Assembly: GCA_002381695.1 (NCBI GenBank)
Contig: DFXM01000039.1
Location: 226,121-290,120 of the forward strand
Direction of reading: 5' to 3'
Origin: Clostridium sp. UBA4108
Lineage (GTDB): Bacteria > Bacillota > Clostridia > Clostridiales > Clostridiaceae
Length of the DNA: 64,000 nt
The notes beneath the pieces are model-generated. The model was not told the origin of the DNA, ran no database searches, and was given only the letters and a program-made list of their open reading frames with translations. Position 1 is the first letter of the stretch; every line of letters starts with the position of its first letter. Position numbers and translations under genes: made by a program. This document shows, in pieces, positions 1 through 8,893 of this stretch.

Positions 1-261
1 AAATTTTACATTGCTAAAGCTAAAGATGATCTTCAAATCATCTTTGAAAAAGGAACAACAGGAGACATAACTAAGAAACTGTCTATAAATCCTGACATAA
101 AGAAAATTAAGGCTGGGGATGTAATAGGAAGTTGTGAATACTATATGGGAGACAATTCAGTGGGTAAGGTTGAGTTATATAGTGATAGAGATATAAAACA
201 ATCACAAATATTAAATAATATTAAAGATATGTTTACAAAATTATTCGAACACGCAGTTTAA
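1..261 (+). CDS. D-alanyl-D-alanine carboxypeptidase-like protein, C-terminal end (partial)
   Basis: Only the last 86 codons are in the window. The frame is open from base 1 and ends at TAA 259-261. The visible residues are lysine- and aspartate-rich with a beta-strand pattern: a GDITKK stretch, then IKKIKAGDVIG, then VGKVELYSD. This resembles the C-terminal beta domain (PBP5_C type) of penicillin-binding D,D-carboxypeptidases, in which 'G.V.G...' and 'a.v.L.a..d' motifs recur. A terminal hydrophobic/amphipathic stretch (the final ~20 residues with FTKLFEHAV) would fit the membrane-anchoring helix of that family. A strong terminator follows. The catalytic domain is outside the window, so the assignment is an inference from a short tail. 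Confidence 0.55.
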   Translation, partial: KFYIAKAKDDLQIIFEKGTTGDITKKLSINPDIKKIKAGDVIGSCEYYMGDNSVGKVELYSDRDIKQSQILNNIKDMFTKLFEHAV

Positions 262-267
262 TAAATA

Positions 268-305
268 GAAAAACTCCTATATAGTACTTAGGAGTTTTTC
301 TATTT
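268..305 (+). terminator. Rho-independent terminator
   Basis: AAAAACTCCTA pairs with TAGGAGTTTTT across a short loop and is followed by T-rich sequence. It closes the upstream carboxypeptidase-like gene. Confidence 0.85.
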
Positions 306-360
306 ATATATTTGTTTATAAATGATACAATTAATGGGAATACAATTAAGGGGGGATTTT

Positions 361-1746
361 ATGGATATAGATCAAAGGAAGAAACTCATACTTAGTGGAA
401 ACATGTATAAAGCTATAATAACTTTAGCAATTCCTATAATGATTAATAATCTTATACAAACTTTATATAATTTAGCAGATGCATTTTGGGTAGGGAAAAT
501 TGGTTCAGTAGAGGTTGCAGCCACGGGATTTGTATGGCCAGTAAACTTTTTATTTATTTCTTTATGTATGGGAATATCTATTGCAGGAACTGCATTATTA
601 TCTAGATTTATTGGAGCTGGAAAAAATGAAGAAGCAAATAGTTATGCTAGTCAGCTATTAGTTTTAGCGTTAATTTCTTCAGTTATATTTACTATTATAG
701 GTGTAATTATAACTCCTACTGTGATTAGACTTATGGGAGCAGAGGGAATGTTAGCAGTCCACAGTATAACCTACTTGCAAATTGTATTCATTGATACACC
801 ACTAGTTTTTATTTTCTTTGTTTTTAATTCAATAATGATAGCGCAAGGTAATACTGTAGTTCCAACAGTATTAAGTGGAATAAGTGCAGTATTAAATGTT
901 ATACTTGATCCTATTTTTATTTTCACTTTTAATTTAGGAGTAGCAGGAGCTGCTATAGCAACAGTACTATCAAAGGCTGTATTAATAGTTGCTATAATAT
1001 ATTTTTTAAAAGTAAAAGGTAGTGTTATTAAACCATCCTTTAAGAACTTTAGGTTTAATAAAAATATAATAAAACAAATTTTAAAAGTAGGAGTTCCATC
1101 GGCTTTAGGGCAATCAGGATCAGCTGTTGGGTTTATGATTCTCAATGGATTTATTGTTTCCTATGGAACAGCTACCATGGCAGCCTTTGTTGTAGTTAAT
1201 AGGATTACTTCACTTATAATGCAACCAGCTATGGGAATAGGAGCTGCATTGACAACAATAGTTGGGCAAAACTTAGGAGCTAAACAGGAGCAGAGAGCTG
1301 AAGAAGGATTTAAAAAATCTATTAATTTTACAGTGATATTTTCAGTCATAGGATGTATATTTTTATTAATATGGGACACTCAAGTAATTAACTTTTTTAT
1401 GCAGGCAAAGGATGATATAGAAGTAATAGAGCAAGGAATAACGTTTCTTTGGTATATTACAGCATCAATGCCATTAATGGGGATATTTAGTGTGCTACAA
1501 GGGGTATTTCAGGGATCAGGACATACGAAGTACTCTATGGCTATGGAGATTGGCAGACTATGGCTTGTGAGAATACCTATGATTTTGATTTTTAAATATA
1601 TATTTCCCCAAGTTGGAGCACAAGGTATATGGTTTTCTATGAGTTTTAGTAATCTAATTGTATGTATATATGGATATTGGATATATAGAAAAGGTCATTG
1701 GAGAAAGAATGTTATACAAAGTAGAGAGATTATTTTAGAGGCATAG
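361..1746 (+). CDS. MATE family efflux transporter
   Basis: A 461-residue inner-membrane antiporter of the multidrug and toxic compound extrusion family, which exports cationic compounds in exchange for Na+ or H+. It has about twelve hydrophobic segments arranged as two homologous six-helix halves. Family signatures are visible: an N-terminal IPIMINNLIQTLYNLADAFWVG in helix 1 and the corresponding VGVPSALGQSGSAVG in the second half, plus PAMGIGAALTTIVGQNLGA. The start at 361 is preferred over the in-frame ATG at 322, because AAGGGGGG lies 4-10 nt upstream of 361 and 322 has no ribosome site. It stands alone, followed by a large hairpin shared with a convergent gene. The substrate cannot be read from sequence. 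Confidence 0.9.
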   Translation: MDIDQRKKLILSGNMYKAIITLAIPIMINNLIQTLYNLADAFWVGKIGSVEVAATGFVWPVNFLFISLCMGISIAGTALLSRFIGAGKNEEANSYASQLLVLALISSVIFTIIGVIITPTVIRLMGAEGMLAVHSITYLQIVFIDTPLVFIFFVFNSIMIAQGNTVVPTVLSGISAVLNVILDPIFIFTFNLGVAGAAIATVLSKAVLIVAIIYFLKVKGSVIKPSFKNFRFNKNIIKQILKVGVPSALGQSGSAVGFMILNGFIVSYGTATMAAFVVVNRITSLIMQPAMGIGAALTTIVGQNLGAKQEQRAEEGFKKSINFTVIFSVIGCIFLLIWDTQVINFFMQAKDDIEVIEQGITFLWYITASMPLMGIFSVLQGVFQGSGHTKYSMAMEIGRLWLVRIPMILIFKYIFPQVGAQGIWFSMSFSNLIVCIYGYWIYRKGHWRKNVIQSREIILEA

Positions 1747-1769
1747 GCATGCATGGAATTTATTAAATA

Positions 1770-1820
1770 TATAAACTTGACCTCCTTAGAGTTCTAATAG
1801 CTAAGGAGGTCAAGTTTATA
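1770..1820. terminator. Bidirectional terminator, 20-bp perfect stem
   Basis: Bases 1770-1789 and 1801-1820 are perfect reverse complements with an 11-nt loop. The hairpin lies between two convergent genes and slightly overlaps the end of the DUF1540 gene. Confidence 0.85.
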
Positions 1821-2136
1821 TAGGTGAAAAGCTTAAACAGTTAGTTTCAGTATACAATTGAACATTATTAATGCCTGTTACATTAATACAATCTAGCTGA
1901 CAAAGATTATTTTTATTATAAACACAACTATTTACTTTACATATCAAGCAATGGCATTCCTCACCACCGTTGGTACTATTAGTTAAATCACTATAGTTTC
2001 TCTTATCTAAGAAAGAACTACAACAGGTATCAGAATCACTTTGTGATCCTCTTCCATTAATATCTACACGAGCAGCATAACAAGTACGAGATTTATTGTG
2101 AGAACAATTTTCAACACTACAAACGATAGAATTCAT
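1816..2136 (-). CDS. DUF1540 domain-containing protein (two Cys-rich repeats)
   Basis: A 106-residue cysteine-rich protein with two copies of a roughly 40-residue module. The first spans about residues 1-45: C..ENCSHN, then C.AARVDING, then DTCCSSF. The second spans about 62-103: C.ICKVNSCVYN, then C....INVTG, then TNCLSF. This spacing is the DUF1540 pattern, common in clostridia and thought to bind metal through the cysteines; its function is not established. The start is supported by AAAAGGAGG just upstream. It converges on the MATE gene and shares its terminator. Confidence 0.8.
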   Translation of the reverse strand: MNSIVCSVENCSHNKSRTCYAARVDINGRGSQSDSDTCCSSFLDKRNYSDLTNSTNGGEECHCLICKVNSCVYNKNNLCQLDCINVTGINNVQLYTETNCLSFSPI

Positions 2137-2270
2137 TTTTCTACCTCCTTTTATTCTAATATTAGTATTTCCAGAGATAGTTCAGTTATAAGTAATTTTG
2201 ATTAATTAAAGTGAATAATTTATGGTATTATATAATAGAAATAATAAATAAAATATGTGATGGTGAGGAA

Positions 2271-4139
2271 ATGAATAAATTATTATTGGCAGAAAAACCT
2301 TCTGTAGCTAGAAATATTGCAGAAGCATTAGGGTGTAAAACAAGGGAAAATGGATATCTAGAAGGGAATGGATATATTGTAACTTGGGCATTTGGTCATT
2401 TACTTACCTTATTTGATTGTAAGGATTATGACCCCAAATTAGCATTATGGAGTTTTGAGAACTTTCCATATATACCTGAGGAATTTAAATATAAAGTGAA
2501 AAATCAAAATGATAACAAAAATGCAATTGATGAAGGAGCTAAAAAACAGCTTGAGATTATCCATGAACTTATAAATAGAGAGGATATAGTAGAGATAATA
2601 TCGGCTACGGACTTTGATAGAGAAGGTGAACTTATTGCCTTATTAATATTTCAATATTTAAAGGTTAATAAACCTATATATAGAATATTAATTAATGAAT
2701 GGACTCCAACAGAAATCAAAAAGGGCTTAGAGAATCTAAAGCCTGATGAAGAAATGAAATGGTTACAGGATGCTGGGGTTAGTCGACAATTAGCAGATTG
2801 GGTTATTGGTATAAACTTTACTTCTATAGCTACTATGAAATATACAAGAGGCAAGGGAAATATACTTAATATAGGCAGAGTATTAATGCCTACTCTTAAA
2901 ATGATATATGATAGAGAAATGCAGATAAAGAATTTTAAAGTGGAGGAGTCCTTTGAGCTAAATGCTACCTTTAAAAACGAAAGTGGCAGCTATAAAGGGA
3001 AATTCTTTCATGGGAAAAAAGATAAATTTTCTAATAAAGAAAGTGTTGAGAGACTAAAGGATGAAATACAAGGAAAACCTGGAAATATAATAGAAAAGAG
3101 TGTGGAGATAAAAAAAGAAAATCCACCTAGTTTATTTAATTTAAGTAATCTTCAGGGATATGTAACAAGTAAATATAAAGGGTTCACTGCAGACAAGGTA
3201 TTAAAAGTAGCACAGAGCTTATATGAAAAGAAGCATATAACGTATCCTAGAACTGAGAGTACTGCATTGGAGGAGAGTATAGTTGATAAGGCAAAAAATG
3301 TTTTACAGGTATTAAAAAAAGATTTAAATTTTAAAGATGAGATTATTTTTAGTGTTTCTAAAAAGGTATTTAATAATGAGAAGGTAGAGAGCCATAGTGC
3401 TATTATCCCGACATACATTATTCCTAAAAACTTAAATCCAGATGAGAGAATCGTATATGATGCTATTAAAAATAGATTTATTTCACAATTTATGCCTTCA
3501 GCAGAATATGAAAATACAGAAATTATTACTAGTGTACTTGGAGATAATTATGAACGATTATTCTCTACTAAAGGTAAAATACTAAAAGAAAAAGGATGGT
3601 TTAAACTTTATGATGAGAATAAAAAAGATGAATTATTGCCATCAGTAGAAAAGGGTCAGGAAGTAAAGATGGTGGAGTTAAAGGTAACGAGTAAAAAAAG
3701 TAAACCACCTGCACATCATACAGAAAAAACTTTGCTAAAAGCAATGGAAACCTGTGGAAAAAATAACAACAGCAATGAAGAAGATGAAAAAGAAGAGGAA
3801 TCAGAAGTGCTATATGGATATTCTATAGGAACTGCAGCTACTAGAGCCGAAACCATAAATAAATTAAAATATGCAGGGTATATTTTAGCTAAGGGAAAAT
3901 CACTATTGATTACTGAAAAAGGAAATAAGTTGATTGAAACCTTTCCTTTAAAGGAGTTAATGGATACTGATTATACAGGAATACTAGAAAAAAAGCTTTA
4001 TGATATTGAGAAAGGTAATTTCAAAAAAGAAGATTTTTTAAATGATATTTTTAAATTCACTAGGGATGGTGTGATAAAAATTAAAAGACATAGAAGTGAG
4101 CTTATTTGTGATACTAGAGAAAAGACTGCTAAGAAATAA
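2271..4139 (+). CDS. topB: DNA topoisomerase III (type IA)
   Basis: A 622-residue type IA topoisomerase that relaxes or decatenates DNA through a 5'-phosphotyrosine intermediate. It opens with a Toprim domain: LLLAEKPSVARNIAEALG at residues 4-21 and the DxD metal site in ATDFDREGE near 112-120. The active-site tyrosine is in the HITYPRTES motif (Tyr325). A C-terminal GTAATRAETINKLKYAGYI matches the TopB 'GTPATRA..I..L' motif, with an acidic Glu/Asp insertion before it (about residues 501-514). At 622 residues it is shorter than typical TopB and shows no zinc-ribbon tail. The start at 2271 is chosen over 2211 because GGTGAGG precedes it. It is monocistronic here. A topB role in a plasmid or ICE is possible for this family, but no conjugation genes surround it. 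Confidence 0.9.
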   Translation: MNKLLLAEKPSVARNIAEALGCKTRENGYLEGNGYIVTWAFGHLLTLFDCKDYDPKLALWSFENFPYIPEEFKYKVKNQNDNKNAIDEGAKKQLEIIHELINREDIVEIISATDFDREGELIALLIFQYLKVNKPIYRILINEWTPTEIKKGLENLKPDEEMKWLQDAGVSRQLADWVIGINFTSIATMKYTRGKGNILNIGRVLMPTLKMIYDREMQIKNFKVEESFELNATFKNESGSYKGKFFHGKKDKFSNKESVERLKDEIQGKPGNIIEKSVEIKKENPPSLFNLSNLQGYVTSKYKGFTADKVLKVAQSLYEKKHITYPRTESTALEESIVDKAKNVLQVLKKDLNFKDEIIFSVSKKVFNNEKVESHSAIIPTYIIPKNLNPDERIVYDAIKNRFISQFMPSAEYENTEIITSVLGDNYERLFSTKGKILKEKGWFKLYDENKKDELLPSVEKGQEVKMVELKVTSKKSKPPAHHTEKTLLKAMETCGKNNNSNEEDEKEEESEVLYGYSIGTAATRAETINKLKYAGYILAKGKSLLITEKGNKLIETFPLKELMDTDYTGILEKKLYDIEKGNFKKEDFLNDIFKFTRDGVIKIKRHRSELICDTREKTAKK

Positions 4140-4223
4140 ACTATTTTTATCAAATTAAGCATCTAATTTAAAAAATTTAGTGTTTTAATTTGTAAGATTA
4201 TAATTTAATAAGGAGGGATTACA

Positions 4224-4733
4224 ATGTTAACTTATTTAATTATATTTATGGCAAAGATATTAGAGGTTTCTTTTGCCACAGTACGTATGGTATTACTTAC
4301 AAGAGGAGAGAAGTTATATGCTTCAATCATTGGATTTGTAGAAGTAACAATTTGGTTATTAGTAGTAGGAAATGTACTAAATGGAATTCAAGAGGATCCA
4401 ATAAAGATTGTAGTATATGCATTAGGATTTTCGTGCGGAAATTATCTAGGTTCATTAGTAGAAGAAAAATTAGCTTTAGGAGTTATAACACTTAATGTTA
4501 TTGTATCAGAAGAGGATGGAGAGGTACTATTAAAGTATCTAAGAGATGCTGATGTGGGTGTAACATCAGTTCAAGGTGAAGGTCTTAATAGTAAAAAAAC
4601 ACTTCTTATGATACATGTAAAAAGAAAGAGAAAAAAAGAAATATTAAAGCTTATTGAAGATTCAGATGTTAAATGTGTGGTTTCAATAACAGACACTAAA
4701 ACTGTATATGGTGGATATGGAATAAGAAAGTAG
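4224..4733 (+). CDS. UPF0316 membrane protein (DUF5698/DUF2179)
   Basis: A 169-residue protein with an N-terminal membrane domain (about residues 1-85, three hydrophobic segments including the motif AKILEVSFATVRMVLLTRGEK) and a soluble C-terminal DUF2179 domain. The C-terminal domain contains GVITLNVIVS, GVTSVQGEG and a basic KRKRKKE patch, and ends in a YGGYGIRK tail. This two-part architecture matches the UPF0316 family (YebE-type). Its function is unknown, although DUF2179 domains resemble small ligand-binding folds. A strong AGGAGGG ribosome site precedes the ATG. A terminator follows about 50 nt later, so it is a single-gene unit. Confidence 0.85.
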   Translation: MLTYLIIFMAKILEVSFATVRMVLLTRGEKLYASIIGFVEVTIWLLVVGNVLNGIQEDPIKIVVYALGFSCGNYLGSLVEEKLALGVITLNVIVSEEDGEVLLKYLRDADVGVTSVQGEGLNSKKTLLMIHVKRKRKKEILKLIEDSDVKCVVSITDTKTVYGGYGIRK

Positions 4734-4779
4734 AATATATTTTAATTTATAAGAAGTTACTCTATAGAAATAATTAATA

Positions 4780-4815
4780 AAAGCTGTACTCTTCAGTATT
4801 AGAGTACAGCTTTTA
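4780..4815 (+). terminator. Rho-independent terminator
   Basis: AAAAGCTGTACTCT pairs perfectly with AGAGTACAGCTTTT over an 8-nt loop, downstream of the UPF0316 gene. Confidence 0.85.
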
Positions 4816-4991
4816 TCATATAAATCATATCTTATAGATAACTAAAGGGAAAGTAACACCTATTTGTTTAAGTACATATATATATCATATATGTTGCAAT
4901 CTTCAATAGTTAATATATAAAAAATCCTTATGAGCTATATTTAAATATATTTATTGCAACTATATTATGAGGATACTTAAGGAGGAAAACT

Positions 4992-5693
4992 ATGCAAACT
5001 AGAAGTGAAAGAAATTTGAAAGGAATAGATATATCACATTGGCAAGGGGAGATGGATTTTTTTAAAATAAAGTCCAATGGAATTAAGGTTGTCTATATCA
5101 AAGCAACTGAGGGACTTAATTGTATAGATAATCATTTAACAAAAAATTATGAAGGTGCAAAAGCTCAGGGATTATTAGTAGGATTTTATCATTACTTTAA
5201 ACCAAGCGTAGATGCTAGAGCACAAGGAAGATTTTTTGTCAACTCTATTGGTAAAAAAAAATATGATTGTAGATTAGCATTAGATATTGAAGTTACAGAT
5301 GGGCTTAAATCAGAGGATTTAACTGCAATGTGTATAACTTTTTTAGAGGAAGTTAAGAAGCTAACAGGAAAAGAAGTGGTTGTATATACTTATACAAGTT
5401 TCGCAAATACAAGTTTAAATAGTAAATTAGCAGTTTATCCACTATGGGTAGCTCATTATAATGTAACTACTCCAGGTTTAAATAAAATTTGGAATGATTG
5501 GATAGGATTTCAATATACAGATCTAGGAAGAATTACAGGTATTAATGGCAGATGTGATTTAAATGAATTTACAGAAGAAATAATTATAAATACAGATAAT
5601 AGTGTAGAAAAGAGTTTAGAAAATATTAGTATAAAATCTATTAATTATAGAATAAAAAGAGAAGAGTCATTAGCTATGATAGCTAATAGATAA
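4992..5693 (+). CDS. Glycoside hydrolase family 25 lysozyme-like muramidase
   Basis: A 233-residue GH25 (Chalaropsis-type lysozyme) protein predicted to cleave the beta-1,4 bond between N-acetylmuramic acid and N-acetylglucosamine. The GH25 signatures are in order: GIDISHWQG (Asp13), VVYIKATEG (about 33-41), GFYHYF (64-69) and the catalytic LALDIEV (Asp98, Glu100), then PLWVAHY and the terminal GRCDLNEF. The catalytic domain fills about residues 8-200; the tail is short and lacks repeats. There is no signal peptide, so it is either cytoplasmic until lysis, released in mother-cell lysis, or exported by a non-classical route. A perfect AAGGAGG lies upstream. It is a single gene. Confidence 0.9.
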   Translation: MQTRSERNLKGIDISHWQGEMDFFKIKSNGIKVVYIKATEGLNCIDNHLTKNYEGAKAQGLLVGFYHYFKPSVDARAQGRFFVNSIGKKKYDCRLALDIEVTDGLKSEDLTAMCITFLEEVKKLTGKEVVVYTYTSFANTSLNSKLAVYPLWVAHYNVTTPGLNKIWNDWIGFQYTDLGRITGINGRCDLNEFTEEIIINTDNSVEKSLENISIKSINYRIKREESLAMIANR

Positions 5694-5835
5694 AGTATAG
5701 CTTGATAAAGGTCAACTTATGAAACTGGAATATATAATCCAAGTGTATATAAATAGACATAAGTAATTATATAGATGAATAAATGAAAAATACTTGAATG
5801 ATTAATTAAGGTGTTGCTTAGTTAACTTAAAAAAT

Positions 5836-5868
5836 TTACCCTAAGAAAAGTTTTTCTTAGGGTAATAA
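5836..5868. terminator. Bidirectional terminator
   Basis: TTACCCTAAGAAAA and TTTTCTTAGGGTAA form a near-perfect palindrome between the convergent GH25 and D-cysteine desulfhydrase-like genes. Confidence 0.75.
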
Positions 5869-5925
5869 CTTTAAAAAGCCAATCTATTTCCATATTGGTA
5901 ATAATAGAAAGTTATAAAATATAGC

Positions 5926-6915
5926 CTAAAAATTAAATTTATTCCATTGAGGAAATAATCCATATAGACCGCCTGTATGGATAAATAAAATATTTTTAGC
6001 ATTTTTAAAAGTTCCTTTTTTTATTTCATTTACTAATCCGTAGAAAGCTTTACCAGTATAGACAGGATCCAGCACAATTCCTTCTAGAGCCGCTATTTCT
6101 TTGATAAATTCTATTTGTTCTTTAGTTGGAAATCCATAACCTTCTCCTACATATCCATCAATTATACAAAGGTCTTCACTTTTAATTACTTTGTTAAAAT
6201 CACAATAGGCTTTACTTTCATTTATTATTTCAAGAGTTTTATGTTTAAAATATTCTGCTGTATCACATATATTAATTCCAGTTATTATAGATTCATTATT
6301 ATTTAGCAATGTATTTCCAAGCACTAAGCCACCATAGGTGCCAGCAGAACCAACAGTAACGCCAATTACATCGAATTTTATGTTTAGAGAATCCTCATCT
6401 TTCATTATTTCCTGCATTCCATGAAAGTATCCAAATAAACCAATACCATTAGATGCGCCTTCAGGTATTATGTAGGGTTTAAAACCATCTTTTTCATATT
6501 GATTTTTAATTTCATTCATCATATCAGTTCTATGATTTTTATATTGATCAGGAGTTATAAATTCTGTTGTGGCATTAAATAATTTATCTAATAGAAGGTT
6601 GCCTTGATAAACTCCATTATCTTCTCCTCTTAGAAGAAGAACAGATTTTAAACCTAGCTTAGCAGCACATTGAGCAACAGCCCTACAGTGATTAGATTGA
6701 GAGCCACCACATGTTATGAGAACATCACAGCCATTATCTAAGGCTTCTTTAAGTGAAAATTCTAGCTTTCTTATCTTATTACCAGACACCTCGATTCCAG
6801 TACCATCATCTCTTTTAAGAAATATATTTACCCCCAATTCTTCAGAAAGTTTAGGGAGTTTCTCTACTTTAGTTGGTAAATTTGCTAAAGATATTCTATC
6901 AGGTATTTTAATCAT
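5926..6915 (-). CDS. D-cysteine desulfhydrase / ACC deaminase-family PLP enzyme
   Basis: A 329-residue fold-type II pyridoxal phosphate enzyme. Members convert D-cysteine to pyruvate, ammonia and sulfide, or deaminate 1-aminocyclopropane-1-carboxylate. The family signatures are present: the N-terminal FLKRDDGTG, the PLP-lysine segment GNKIRKLEF, CGGSQSNHCRAVA, the glycine-rich VGSAGTYGG phosphate loop, DPVYTGKAFYG and a final HTGG. The ATG at 6915 is preferred over an upstream TTG, because AAGGAGG is 8 nt from the ATG and only 2 nt from the TTG. D-cysteine desulfhydrase is the more common activity in clostridia, but the substrate is not proven by sequence. It is a single gene. Confidence 0.8.
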   Translation of the reverse strand: MIKIPDRISLANLPTKVEKLPKLSEELGVNIFLKRDDGTGIEVSGNKIRKLEFSLKEALDNGCDVLITCGGSQSNHCRAVAQCAAKLGLKSVLLLRGEDNGVYQGNLLLDKLFNATTEFITPDQYKNHRTDMMNEIKNQYEKDGFKPYIIPEGASNGIGLFGYFHGMQEIMKDEDSLNIKFDVIGVTVGSAGTYGGLVLGNTLLNNNESIITGINICDTAEYFKHKTLEIINESKAYCDFNKVIKSEDLCIIDGYVGEGYGFPTKEQIEFIKEIAALEGIVLDPVYTGKAFYGLVNEIKKGTFKNAKNILFIHTGGLYGLFPQWNKFNF

Positions 6916-7052
6916 AATCAATTCCTCCTTTGATATAGTACTATTTAATTATATCAGAGTAATGAAAGGTTGTACCAATAAAGATTTAAACAAAGCAAAT
7001 AAAAAAAGTTTCCTGAATTTACAGAAAACTCTTCAATATTAAAGTATTAGTT

Positions 7053-8399
7053 TTAAGCATTTATGTCCTCATCTATAGCCTCTAAATTATCAGACCATAG
7101 ATATTTTTTAGTTTCGCTTACAATTACACCATTAAGTGCAAGCAAGCATATTAAGTTAGGTATAGCCATCATTCCATTGGCAATATCTGATAGGTTCCAA
7201 ATTACATTTAGGTTGAATACACTACCTACAAATACCATGATTACATAAACAATTCTATAAGGAATAATCGCCTTTTTACCAAATAAATATTCCATAGCTT
7301 TTTCAGCATAGTAAGACCAACCAAGGATTGTTGAGAAAACAAAGCATAATAGACCTACTGTTAAAACTATTGGACCAACTACAGGAATTAGGCTAAATGC
7401 AGCATGAGTTAAATCTCCACCATTTAATCCCTTATTCCATACACCTGTGTTTACAAGTACAAGACCTGTCATAGCACAAACTATAACTGTATCCCAGAAA
7501 GTACCAGTGGCAGACACAAGGGCTTGTTTTACTGGATTTCTAGTTTGAGCAGCAGCAGCAACTATAGGAGCACTACCAAGACCAGATTCGTTTGAGAATA
7601 ATCCTCTAGCGATACCAAATCTCATAGCCATAAGCATTCCGCCACCAACGGCTCCACCAGTAATAGCTTTAGGAGAAAAGGCACTTCTTACGATTAAAGC
7701 TAAGGTGTCAGGAATGGTTGAAGCAGTCATAACTAATATAATTACACATCCAGCAACATAGAATATAGCCATAAAAGGTACTAGTATATCACATACTCTA
7801 GCGATACTCTTTATTCCACCAATGATAACTACTGCGGTTAAAATAGCCATAACTATACCAGAAGCCCATAATGGAACATTATATGAGGTTTGAAGCATGG
7901 TTGAAATAGAGTTTGCTTGAACAGCACAGCCTATACCAAAAGCAGCTAAACTTGTAAAAGCAGCGAAAAGAATAGCTAACCATTTTTTACCCATACCTCT
8001 TTCAATTACATACATAGGTCCACCAGCCATGGTTCCATCTGAAGTTTTAACTCTGTATTTAACAGAAAGCAATCCTTCTGCATACTTAGTTGCAATACCA
8101 AATACTCCTGTAAGCCATGTCCAAAGCACTGCACCAGGTCCACCTAGGGCAATAGCAGTACCAACACCTACGATATTTCCAGTTCCAATAGTTGCAGCAA
8201 GAGCTGTACAAAGAGCACTAAACTGACTAACGTCTCCTTTAGCAAAATCGTCTTTAGTTACAGACAATTTGATAGCTTTAAAGATGTATCTTTGAATGAA
8301 TCTTAGTTTAAAAGTTAAAAATAGATGAGTCCCGAATAGAAGAATAATTAATGGATATCCCCACAAAAATGATGCAGCATTGCTAATAAACTCCGCCAT
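7053..8399 (-). CDS. Alanine/glycine:cation symporter (AGCS family)
   Basis: A 448-residue inner-membrane sodium:amino acid symporter with about eleven hydrophobic segments. AGCS hallmarks are GTGNIVGVGTAIALGGPGAVLWTW in the first third (seen as separate short motifs), AGGPMYVIERGMG, FSNESGLGSAPI and WDTVIVCAMTGLV. It imports alanine or glycine with Na+. The start at 8399 (MAEF) has AGGGGG about 13 nt upstream; an upstream in-frame ATG at 8450 lacks a ribosome site. The 5' region holds a strong CodY-box match at 8612-8626, which would fit repression when branched-chain amino acids and GTP are abundant. I looked for a glycine riboswitch in its leader and saw none. Confidence 0.88.
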   Translation of the reverse strand: MAEFISNAASFLWGYPLIILLFGTHLFLTFKLRFIQRYIFKAIKLSVTKDDFAKGDVSQFSALCTALAATIGTGNIVGVGTAIALGGPGAVLWTWLTGVFGIATKYAEGLLSVKYRVKTSDGTMAGGPMYVIERGMGKKWLAILFAAFTSLAAFGIGCAVQANSISTMLQTSYNVPLWASGIVMAILTAVVIIGGIKSIARVCDILVPFMAIFYVAGCVIILVMTASTIPDTLALIVRSAFSPKAITGGAVGGGMLMAMRFGIARGLFSNESGLGSAPIVAAAAQTRNPVKQALVSATGTFWDTVIVCAMTGLVLVNTGVWNKGLNGGDLTHAAFSLIPVVGPIVLTVGLLCFVFSTILGWSYYAEKAMEYLFGKKAIIPYRIVYVIMVFVGSVFNLNVIWNLSDIANGMMAIPNLICLLALNGVIVSETKKYLWSDNLEAIDEDINA

Positions 8400-8546
8400 A
8401 ATAAAAAAATACCCCCTATAAAAAATTTTATATAATATAAATATACTCACAATATGAATATATTATGAATTATATATGAAAAATATTGCAAAAAAAACGC
8501 GCCCTAAAAATGGAAAATAATCTTGGAAATATACTTGAATTTCTGT

Positions 8547-8670
8547 AACATTAAGAATTAACCTGTTTATTAAGTAAGATTATATCATCGAAAAATTTGC
8601 AAAACAAGCTAAATTTTCAGAATATTTAAATTTTTGATAAAATATTTGTAAATTGCAACATTAAGAATTA
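8547..8670. repeat. Pair of 14-bp direct repeats in the divergent region
   Basis: AACATTAAGAATTA occurs at 8547-8560 and again at 8657-8670, exactly 110 bp apart, flanking the CodY-like box. They could be binding sites for another regulator or traces of a duplication. Nothing else identifiable lies in the 8400-8760 intergenic stretch. Confidence 0.35.
8612..8626. promoter_or_regulatory. Candidate CodY box
   Basis: AATTTTCAGAATATT matches 14 of 15 positions of the CodY consensus AATTTTCWGAAAATT; only position 12 differs. It lies between the divergent amino acid symporter and reverse rubrerythrin genes, about 210 bp upstream of the symporter ATG. The match is seen; regulation is inferred, and the AT-rich background raises the chance rate somewhat. 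Confidence 0.5.
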
Positions 8671-8775
8671 TAAAATAGCATTTAGTATTTATAAAAATAA
8701 TATTTGTTAAAAATAATACAAAATGAAATAGATGAATTTATAACTTGCAATAAGGAGAGATGTAAAAGATGTAAA

Positions 8776-8790
8776 CAATAATTATTATTT
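8776..8790. promoter_or_regulatory. Candidate PerR box upstream of reverse rubrerythrin
   Basis: CAATAATTATTATTT matches 10 of 14 defined positions of the PerR consensus TTATAATNATTATAA and is palindromic around the central T at 8783. It abuts the -35 element (8792-8797), where a repressor would block RNA polymerase. PerR control of reverse rubrerythrins is established in C. acetobutylicum, which supports the inference. Confidence 0.5.
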
Positions 8791-8791
8791 G

Positions 8792-8820
8792 TTGACATAA
8801 GTTATTTGATACAATATAAT
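8792..8820 (+). promoter_or_regulatory. Consensus sigma-A promoter for reverse rubrerythrin
   Basis: TTGACA at 8792-8797 and TATAAT at 8815-8820 are both exact consensus hexamers with the ideal 17-nt spacer. The gene begins 73 nt downstream of the -10 element. A promoter this strong is normally kept in check by a repressor, consistent with the adjacent PerR-like palindrome. Confidence 0.85.
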
Positions 8821-8893
8821 AATCACATAGAGATGATAAAAGAAGATTCAGTGAATTAAATATAAAATGTAAGTATTAGGGAGGAATAATATT

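Noticed and set aside
771..1145. 124-residue minus-strand ORF within the first MATE gene
   Set aside because: It is antisense to a clear transporter gene, has no ribosome site and no recognisable motif.
8400..8760. Possible glycine riboswitch before the amino acid symporter
   Set aside because: No conserved glycine aptamer core (GGAGAG-like) or tandem structure is visible on either strand.
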